Assembly (NCBI GenBank): GCA_913063165.1
Contig: CAJXZL010000020.1
Coordinates: 1 to 40,216, forward strand
Source of the DNA: an uncultured Saccharospirillaceae bacterium
GTDB lineage: Bacteria; Pseudomonadota; Gammaproteobacteria; Pseudomonadales; Natronospirillaceae
Length of the DNA stretch: 40,216 nt
Direction of reading: 5' to 3'
Each line of letters opens with the position of its first letter. The first letter of the stretch is position 1. Below the pieces are notes generated by a model, which worked only from the letters and a program-made list of their open reading frames with translations, was not told the origin of the DNA and made no database searches. Shown here one piece after another: positions 34,428 to 40,216 of the stretch. A program made the translations under genes and the position numbers.

Positions 34428-35576
34428 TCAAGCCAATACAATCCGGTTACGGCCTGTTTCTTTTGCCGAATACATGGCAACGTCGGCACGTTCGATCATA
34501 ACGGCACTGTCTTCCGACGCTGTCATCTCGGCAAATCCGATACTGACTGTGGCGCTAATTTCTTGGCCGTCACCCAACAGAATGACGTCTTCTTCCACTT
34601 GCTTACGCAATCGCTCTGCCACTTCTAAGCCTTTTTCTGCCGACGTGTTAGGCAACACCACCACGAATTCTTCGCCGCCATAACGGCCAATGACATCGGT
34701 CGCTCGGATAGCAGCACGTGCAATTTTAGCAAAACGCTGTAATACCTTGTCACCGGCATGGTGCCCATAGGTGTCGTTCACCCGTTTGAATTTATCCAAA
34801 TCCATCATCATCAAACACAGCGGTTGACCGGTGCGCTTGGCGCGCTGCTCTTCTTCAGCCAAACGGTCCATCAGCAAGCGACGGTTATTTAAACCGGTGA
34901 GTGGATCGCGGGTGGCTTGTCGATAAAGATACATCAGCATGCGTAACTGAGACACTGCTGCCCAAATCGCCAGTGCCGCTAACAACATCGCCAATATCAT
35001 TTCACCCATTGTTGTGACGTCAGTAACAGTACCGCTCACGATAGCCAAATACGTCATGCCAACAAAGGGTGCAAGGGCTAATAAAGCGCCTTCCACAATC
35101 GTCAATGGGAATACCGCCAACTGCACCACAATGACAAAGGGATAATAGCCATAGACCAGACGAGCGATCTCAGAGGATTCGTTCTCTAACAACCGTTCAC
35201 ATACGACAAAAAAGACTGTCGGTATTAAGTTCATCAGAAACAACCTGATCCGCACTGCCCACAAAGACCTGCGTTGGGTGCGGGAGAAAGCCAACACAAT
35301 AAAGGCGGCAACCATCAGAATGCGCACAAATCCGATGCTTAAAAACATCTCTTCAGACAGGGTTCTTTGGTCAATGAATAACCACAGCGCGCCGAAAATA
35401 GCGTAAATAGCCGCCAATACTTGAAGACGCCCCTGCATTTGTGCAGCACGAGAGCTTTTAAAGTCGTCGTCGTGGTTTGCAGTCGTTAAGAAATCATTAA
35501 TAATCATATTGGCCAATTTTAATATCCATGTAACACCGTAGAATTGATTCTTGCCTGCTAATGCGCTCAGTTCCAT
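34428..35576 (-). CDS. Membrane-bound GGDEF diguanylate cyclase
   Basis: This protein makes cyclic di-GMP from two GTP. The 382-residue protein has an N-terminal membrane region with about six predicted spans (roughly 50-215) and no recognised ligand-binding domain. A GGDEF domain occupies about 225-382. The active loop is GGEEF at 300-304. An RxxD inhibitory site (RATD, 291-294) lies five residues before it, so product feedback is expected. DPLTGLNNRR opens the domain and DVAMYSAKETGRNR closes it. No EAL domain is fused. A CRP-like site lies about 90-107 bases upstream of the start codon. The start is the first ATG; a second ATG lies 23 codons in. Confidence 0.92.
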   Translation of the reverse strand: MELSALAGKNQFYGVTWILKLANMIINDFLTTANHDDDFKSSRAAQMQGRLQVLAAIYAIFGALWLFIDQRTLSEEMFLSIGFVRILMVAAFIVLAFSRTQRRSLWAVRIRLFLMNLIPTVFFVVCERLLENESSEIARLVYGYYPFVIVVQLAVFPLTIVEGALLALAPFVGMTYLAIVSGTVTDVTTMGEMILAMLLAALAIWAAVSQLRMLMYLYRQATRDPLTGLNNRRLLMDRLAEEEQRAKRTGQPLCLMMMDLDKFKRVNDTYGHHAGDKVLQRFAKIARAAIRATDVIGRYGGEEFVVVLPNTSAEKGLEVAERLRKQVEEDVILLGDGQEISATVSIGFAEMTASEDSAVMIERADVAMYSAKETGRNRIVLA

Positions 35577-35667
35577 TGTCGTTTCTCTACAGGGCAGATG
35601 ATTGAGATTTCATACTATGCCAATTAGATTCGCAAAGGTATGACAAGAAACCGCAATCAACCTGATA

Positions 35668-35683
35668 TGTGACGTACATCAGA
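35668..35683. promoter_or_regulatory. CRP/Vfr-like site upstream of the GGDEF gene
   Basis: TGTGA (35668-35672), six bases, then TCAGA (35679-35683) matches the CRP consensus TGTGA-N6-TCACA at nine of ten positions. It lies between ung and the GGDEF gene. A weak minus-strand -10 (TAGTAT, 35617-35612) would place it near -70, a class I position. The rest of this 164-bp gap shows no other clear site. Confidence 0.42.
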
Positions 35684-35740
35684 ACGAAATTATTAGTATG
35701 AAAAAATCGTATTAAAAGGTACGTGAAACGCCCCCTTTTT

Positions 35741-36424
35741 TCAAGAAATCGGCCAGTTTATTGGCGGCTTATGGTGGGCCACTAAAAACTCATTGGCTTG
35801 GGAAAAATGTCCACAGTCCATAAAGCCGCGATAGGCCGACAATGGTGATGGATGCGCAGCCTCTAAGACCACATGCTTGTCCTGATCGATCAACACTTTT
35901 TTCTTCTGGGCATCCTTTCCCCAGAGTAAAAACACCACTGCATCCTGCGTGTCATTGACAGTTTTGATCAACTGGTCGGTAAGCACCTCCCAGCCCTGTC
36001 TTTGGTGCGCCAAGGGCTGACCCTGTGCCACCGTCAACAGCGTATTGAGTAACAACACCCCCTGTTGTGCCCAACTCGTGAGACAACCATGCTGGGGAAT
36101 ATCACAACCAAGGTCGTTATGCAGTGCCTGAAAGATATTCTTCAAACTTGGCGGTACCGGCACTCCAGGCTGCACGGAAAATGCCAAGCCATGCGCTTGG
36201 CCTACACCGTGGTAAGGGTCTTGCCCGAGGATGACCACGCGGACCCGATCTAAGGGCGTCATCCTTAGCGCTTCAAACCATTGATGGGGCGGCGGCAACA
36301 CAGTTTCACCTGATGCCACAGCCTGTGACAGAAACAACTGTAGCTGCGCCCCTTCCGGCGTAGCCATCAAGTCATTGACCACTTTTTGCCACAGTGGATC
36401 AACCCCCGTTAGGTCCAGATTCAT
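35741..36424 (-). CDS. ung: Uracil-DNA glycosylase
   Basis: Ung removes uracil from DNA and starts base excision repair. The 227-residue family-1 enzyme has the water-activating motif GQDPYHG (Asp69), LLLNTLLTV for uracil binding, VFLLWGK, and the minor-groove loop HPSPLSAYRGF. Length is normal. It is transcribed away from fbp across a 195-bp gap, and the GGDEF gene follows in the same direction 164 bases later. Confidence 0.97.
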   Translation of the reverse strand: MNLDLTGVDPLWQKVVNDLMATPEGAQLQLFLSQAVASGETVLPPPHQWFEALRMTPLDRVRVVILGQDPYHGVGQAHGLAFSVQPGVPVPPSLKNIFQALHNDLGCDIPQHGCLTSWAQQGVLLLNTLLTVAQGQPLAHQRQGWEVLTDQLIKTVNDTQDAVVFLLWGKDAQKKKVLIDQDKHVVLEAAHPSPLSAYRGFMDCGHFSQANEFLVAHHKPPINWPIS

Positions 36425-36542
36425 ACGCCGCGGCTCTCCCCGTCATCCTACCCGTTCTTTCAAATTGACCCTGCCAACCAGATCATCCGCTCTCAGAGAC
36501 CGTGAAAAGGCCGAAAAATAAGGCTGCCTACGCATAGTTATT

Positions 36543-36571
36543 TAGACAGTCTATCCCAAATCCATTATTCT
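36543..36571 (+). promoter_or_regulatory. Candidate sigma-70 promoter of fbp
   Basis: TAGACA (36543-36548) and TATTCT (36566-36571) are separated by 17 bases. They match the -35 at five of six positions and the -10 at four of six. It lies about 50 bases before the fbp start codon. Confidence 0.42.
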
Positions 36572-36619
36572 AAATGCCACCTGGTAGCATAAATCACATT
36601 TTATACAGTGGAGCTTTGC

Positions 36620-37633
36620 ATGGAAATCACCAAAACACACGGCGAGTTTATTATTGATGCGCAACACGAACACCCAGATGCAAGTGGTGAGTTGTCGTCT
36701 TTATTTGCCTCCATACGTTTGGCAGCAAAAATTGTCCACAGAGAAATAAACAAAGCAGGTTTGGCAGACATTACCGGTGCAGCTGGTGCTGAGAACGTTC
36801 AGGGTGAAGCCCAGCAAAAGCTCGATCTATATGCCAATGACAAATTTAAAGCAGCGCTGGAAGCCCGTGGTGTTGTCTGTGGCCTAGCCTCCGAGGAAGA
36901 AGAGCACTTGGTGAGCTTTGACAGTGCGCGCTGTCAGAAAGGCAAATACATCGTATTGATGGATCCCTTAGATGGTTCGTCCAACATCGACGTAAACGTT
37001 TCAGTGGGCACCATCTTTTCGATCTACCACCGACTCACGCCAGTGGGCACTCCGGCTAAAGAAGAAGATTTCTTACAGCCAGGCAACAAGCAGGTCGCTG
37101 CCGGCTATATCATTTACGGTTCATCGACCATGTTGGTGTATACCACCGGACAGGGCGTCAACGGCTTTACCTATGACCCATCAATTGGCGTGTTCTGTTT
37201 GTCCAACCCCGACATGCGCGCCCCTAAGACCGGCACCATTTATTCGGTGAACGAAGGCAACTATGTACACTTCCCCGAAGGCATTAAGAAGTACATCAAA
37301 TATTGCCAGATTGAGGACAAAGCCTCTAACCGCCCTTACACTTCGCGGTATATCGGCTCACTGGTAGCCGACTTCCACCGCAACCTGATCAAAGGCGGCA
37401 TCTACATGTACCCGACATCCACTGCCTATCCAAATGGCAAGCTACGGTTGCTGTACGAGTGCAATCCGATGGCGTTTCTGATCGAACAGGCCGGCGGCCG
37501 TGCCATTGCTGGCCCAGGCATCCGCATCATGGATATGGTACCCACCGAACTACACCAGCGTGCACCACTGTATCTCGGGTCAAGTCGAATGGTCGATGAA
37601 GTAGAAGCCAGAATGGTCGCTAATCCGGAATAG
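36620..37633 (+). CDS. fbp: Fructose-1,6-bisphosphatase class I
   Basis: Fbp hydrolyses fructose 1,6-bisphosphate to fructose 6-phosphate in gluconeogenesis. The 337-residue protein has the metal-binding [22 protein letters not shown], an upstream acidic SEEEEH loop, [24 protein letters not shown], and [21 protein letters not shown]. Length is normal. ATG 36620 is preferred because GGAG lies six bases upstream; the in-frame GTG at 36608 overlaps that site. A strong terminator follows the gene. Confidence 0.97.
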   Translation: MEITKTHGEFIIDAQHEHPDASGELSSLFASIRLAAKIVHREINKAGLADITGAAGAENVQGEAQQKLDLYANDKFKAALEARGVVCGLASEEEEHLVSFDSARCQKGKYIVLMDPLDGSSNIDVNVSVGTIFSIYHRLTPVGTPAKEEDFLQPGNKQVAAGYIIYGSSTMLVYTTGQGVNGFTYDPSIGVFCLSNPDMRAPKTGTIYSVNEGNYVHFPEGIKKYIKYCQIEDKASNRPYTSRYIGSLVADFHRNLIKGGIYMYPTSTAYPNGKLRLLYECNPMAFLIEQAGGRAIAGPGIRIMDMVPTELHQRAPLYLGSSRMVDEVEARMVANPE

Positions 37634-37668
37634 GGCCAACATGGACTAGCACCGGATTCATTTAGCAG

Positions 37669-37696
37669 AGGCGCCACAGCAGTTGGCGCCTTTTTT
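37669..37696 (+). terminator. Intrinsic terminator of fbp
   Basis: AGGCGCCA (37669-37676) and TGGCGCCT (37684-37691) form a perfect 8-bp stem with a seven-base loop, followed by a run of T. The left flank lacks an A run, so it should act only on the plus strand. Confidence 0.88.
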
Positions 37697-37707
37697 ATTG
37701 GCCGTGT

Positions 37708-38103
37708 CTATTGATCCGCAGGATGGTTCACGCCGTCATGCACTGGAACCTGTTTTAGCTCAAACGGGTTCACGCCATCCAAACAACCCATATTGAAACC
37801 AAATTGATTGGGATCTGAGCGTCTTTGATGGTGAGTATAGACGCCACAATGCTTGCAGAAGTAATGCTTGGCGGTAAGGGTATTGAATTGATAGCGGGTT
37901 AAGGCTTCTTGCCCTTGTATGATCTTGAGATTGTCTAGTGTCACATGGCCAATCATCGCGCCTTTTCGGCGGCATAATGAGCAATCGCAATAGGTGGGTG
38001 ATTCTAAACCATTGGGTACATACAATGAGATCACTACCGCCCCACAGTGGCAGGACAGGTGGTGGTTTTTTTGAATCTTAACGCCGCCTATTGTCTTCAG
38101 CAT
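37708..38103 (-). CDS. GFA-family (glutathione-dependent formaldehyde-activating-like) zinc protein
   Basis: This small CENP-V/GFA-fold zinc protein is probably cytoplasmic; its substrate is not known. The 131-residue protein has the family's cysteine set: C18-x-C20 (CHCG), C39-x-C41-x2-C44 (CDCSLC) and C83-x2-C86 (CKHCG). GFA itself spontaneously condenses formaldehyde with glutathione, but most relatives have no proven activity and no formaldehyde dehydrogenase is nearby. It lies downstream of parE in the same direction with a 110-bp gap, in which I see no clear terminator or promoter. Confidence 0.88.
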   Translation of the reverse strand: MLKTIGGVKIQKNHHLSCHCGAVVISLYVPNGLESPTYCDCSLCRRKGAMIGHVTLDNLKIIQGQEALTRYQFNTLTAKHYFCKHCGVYTHHQRRSDPNQFGFNMGCLDGVNPFELKQVPVHDGVNHPADQ

Positions 38104-38213
38104 GATGACCTAGCTCTCATAGAATCCATCCACATAACACCCTACAACAACAGCACGGGTCTGCTTCGCCTGCTGTCTATTGCTGACCTGTCACGGCTGT
38201 GTTTCCGCCCATC

Positions 38214-40100
38214 TTAGACTTCTGCCAAATCACCCTTGGTCTCTAACCAAGCTTTACGATCACCAGACCGCTTCTTCGCTAGCAGCATATCCATGATATC
38301 AAAGGTTTCTGTCCCTTCATCGAAGTCTAAACGCACCAATCGACGGGTATCCGGTGCCATGGTGGTCTCACGCAACTGCAATGGGTTCATTTCACCCAGA
38401 CCCTTGAATCGGGTGACCTGAATCTTCACACGCTTATTCTCAGATTCAATGCGGTCCATAATGCCTTGGCGCTCGGAATCATCCAATGCGTAATACACGT
38501 CCTTACCGGCATCAATACGGAACAGCGGTGGCATGGCGACATAGACATGGCCTGCTGCAACCAATGTACGGAAATGGCGGACAAATAAGGCGCATAGCAG
38601 GGTCGCAATGTGCAGCCCATCGGAGTCTGCATCGGCAAGGATGCAAATTTTGCCATAGCGCAGCCCTTCGAGGTTGTCCGAATCAACATCAACGCCCAAG
38701 GCCACTGCAATATCGTGAATTTCCTGCGAGGCCAATACCTGACTAGAATCGACTTCCCACGAATTGAGGATTTTACCGCGTAACGGCATGATGGCTTGAA
38801 ACTGACGGTCGCGTGCTTGCTTGGCAGAACCACCCGCTGAGTCACCCTCAACGAGAAACAATTCGCCTGCCATAGCATCGGTGCCAGAACAGTCAGCGAG
38901 TTTACCTGGTAACGCAGGACCCGTGGTGATGCGCTTACGGGCCACTTTCTTTGCGGCTTTTAGTCTGGCTTGGGCGCTATTGACGGCCATTTCAGCCAGC
39001 AAGTCACCCATATCGGTATGCTGGTTGAGCCATAAACTAAAGCTGTCCTTAACCACACCAGCGATAAACACCGCTGCTTGTCGAGAAGACAAACGCTCTT
39101 TGGTTTGGCCAGAAAACTGGGGATCGCGCATTTTAGCTGACAGGACATAACGGGCTTTTTCCCAGATGTCTTCAGCAGACAATTTCATGCCGCGTGGCAG
39201 CAGGTTGCGAAATTCACAATACTCACGAATGGCTTCAAGCAAACCGGTTCTAAATCCGTTTACATGCGTGCCGCCCTGAGCGGTCGGAATCAAGTTTACA
39301 TAGCTTTCTGCGATGGCTTCGCCGCCTTCTGGAAGCCACTGCACTGCCCAGTCTACCGCTTCTTCTTTGCCTGCGAAGGCCCCAGAAAAAGGTTCAATCG
39401 GCAGCGCTTCAAAAAATCGGGTGTTCAGTTTGAGGTAATCACGCAGGCCATCTTCGTAGTACCACTCTTCAGACTCAGCGTTGTCTTCCTGCACAAATGA
39501 CACGCGCAAGCCGGGACACAATACCGCTTTGGCACGGAGAATGTGCTTTAAACGGGAGGCTAAGAACTTGCCTGAATCAAAATAGGAGGCATCTGGCAGA
39601 AATTTAACTGTGGTACCTTTATCACGTTTGGCGCAGCTACCGGACACTGTCAGCTCAGTTACCTTTTCACCGTTTTCAAACGCCATGTGATAGATCGAAC
39701 CATCACGGCGGATATGAACATCCAACCGCTTCGACAGCGCATTAACGACCGACACGCCCACACCATGCAAACCACCACTAAATTGGTAGTTGTCGCCTGA
39801 GAATTTGCCACCCGCATGCAACCTTGTCAAAATCAATTCAACACCGCTGACGCCATGCTCCTCGTGGATATCCACTGGCATGCCACGACCGTCATCCTGC
39901 ACTTCCAGTGCACCATCAGCGAATAATTTGACGCTAATTTTAGTCGCATAACCGCCGAGTGCTTCATCGACTGAGTTATCAATCACTTCTTGCGCAAGGT
40001 GGTTTGGACGGGAGGTATCGGTGTACATGCCAGGGCGTTTACGCACTGGATCTAGACCACTGAGGACTTCAATGGCGGCTGCATTATATTGTTTAGTCAT
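38214..40100 (-). CDS. parE: DNA topoisomerase IV subunit B (ParE)
   Basis: ParE is the ATPase subunit of topoisomerase IV, which decatenates daughter chromosomes. The 628-residue protein has the GHKL ATPase region (EVIDNSVDEALGGYA, DDGRGMP, GGLHGVGVSVVNALS), the transducer domain with QTKERLSSRQAA, and a TOPRIM domain. TOPRIM shows FLVEGDSAGGSAKQARDR and DADSDGLHIATLL. RFKGLGEMNP and the QLRETTM block complete it. IMPLRGKILN and the length near 630 fit ParE better than the roughly 800-residue GyrB of proteobacteria. parC is not in the window. Confidence 0.96.
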   Translation of the reverse strand: MTKQYNAAAIEVLSGLDPVRKRPGMYTDTSRPNHLAQEVIDNSVDEALGGYATKISVKLFADGALEVQDDGRGMPVDIHEEHGVSGVELILTRLHAGGKFSGDNYQFSGGLHGVGVSVVNALSKRLDVHIRRDGSIYHMAFENGEKVTELTVSGSCAKRDKGTTVKFLPDASYFDSGKFLASRLKHILRAKAVLCPGLRVSFVQEDNAESEEWYYEDGLRDYLKLNTRFFEALPIEPFSGAFAGKEEAVDWAVQWLPEGGEAIAESYVNLIPTAQGGTHVNGFRTGLLEAIREYCEFRNLLPRGMKLSAEDIWEKARYVLSAKMRDPQFSGQTKERLSSRQAAVFIAGVVKDSFSLWLNQHTDMGDLLAEMAVNSAQARLKAAKKVARKRITTGPALPGKLADCSGTDAMAGELFLVEGDSAGGSAKQARDRQFQAIMPLRGKILNSWEVDSSQVLASQEIHDIAVALGVDVDSDNLEGLRYGKICILADADSDGLHIATLLCALFVRHFRTLVAAGHVYVAMPPLFRIDAGKDVYYALDDSERQGIMDRIESENKRVKIQVTRFKGLGEMNPLQLRETTMAPDTRRLVRLDFDEGTETFDIMDMLLAKKRSGDRKAWLETKGDLAEV

Positions 40101-40151
40101 GGCGAATTCTTAGCTGAGGAATGACAGTGACGATACTAGATTGAATGGTTA

Positions 40152-40171
40152 AATACCAGTTGAATACCAGT
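40152..40171. repeat. 11-bp-spaced direct repeat upstream of parE
   Basis: AATACCAGT occurs at 40152-40160 and again at 40163-40171, one helical turn apart. TGGT at 40146-40149 forms an inverted partner to the first ACCA. It lies about 52-71 bases upstream of the parE start codon, a plausible place for a regulator. Confidence 0.4.
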
Positions 40172-40216
40172 CGATACACACAGGGAATAACGACAGGAAA
40201 GACAGGGGAAACAGGG

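Noticed and set aside
35700-35740. Weak terminator after ung
   Set aside because: Only a 6-bp A/T-G stem with a long loop before a T run on the minus strand; too weak to call.

Overview
The window is a gene-dense (about 50% GC) chromosomal segment from a gammaproteobacterium. It carries the conserved neighbourhood orn/rsgA, queG, tsaE-amiB-mutL-miaA-hfq-hflX-hflK-hflC, purA, rnr-rlmB and rpsF-rpsR-rplI-dnaB-alr. A hisZ gene directly before purA and a DUF2232-type membrane protein between rpsR and rplI point to the Pseudomonadales/Oceanospirillales side of the class rather than to Enterobacterales. The enterobacterial neighbours nnr, yjeT, nsrR and priB are missing from their usual places. I cannot name the genus; a marine Oceanospirillales-like bacterium is an inference.

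Layout. 1-2.8 kb: rsgA diverges from orn, and queG converges on orn with overlapping ends. 2.8-11.4 kb: a long plus-strand run for cell-wall hydrolysis, mismatch repair, tRNA modification, RNA chaperoning and the HflX/HflKC system. 11.4-14.0 kb: hisZ-purA behind a terminator-like hairpin. 14.0-18.1 kb: rnr, a small ORF coupled to an isolated type IV pilin-like gene, and rlmB. 18.2-20.9 kb: a LemA protein and a membrane M48 protease with a C-terminal TerB-like region. 20.9-23.1 kb: ribosomal proteins S6, S18, L9 and the DUF2232 protein. 23.2-24.0 kb: a PqqB-like metallo-hydrolase on the minus strand. 24.2-27.3 kb: dnaB-alr-HAD phosphatase with overlapping ends. 27.4-29.6 kb: a CpxR/CpxA-type two-component system. 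29.7-31.6 kb: RimJ-like acetyltransferase, YbaK/EbsC deacylase and a secreted DUF2147 protein. 31.7-40.1 kb: rpiA, ilvA, DUF3301, a GGDEF cyclase, ung, fbp, a GFA-family protein and parE.

Nearly everything is core housekeeping. I see no mobile element, CRISPR array, phage gene, rRNA or tRNA. The longest stretch without a coding sequence is about 220 bases, so no stretch exceeds 300 bases. The most interesting signals are small. RNase R appears to start at an AUU codon, because the conserved N-terminus lies upstream of the first ATG with an ideal Shine-Dalgarno sequence. An unlisted 46-codon ORF is coupled by ATGA to the pilin gene. A CpxR box lies in front of cpxR itself. Two hairpins that could exclude each other precede hisZ. 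A 15-nt tandem repeat precedes rnr. A CRP-like site precedes the diguanylate cyclase gene.
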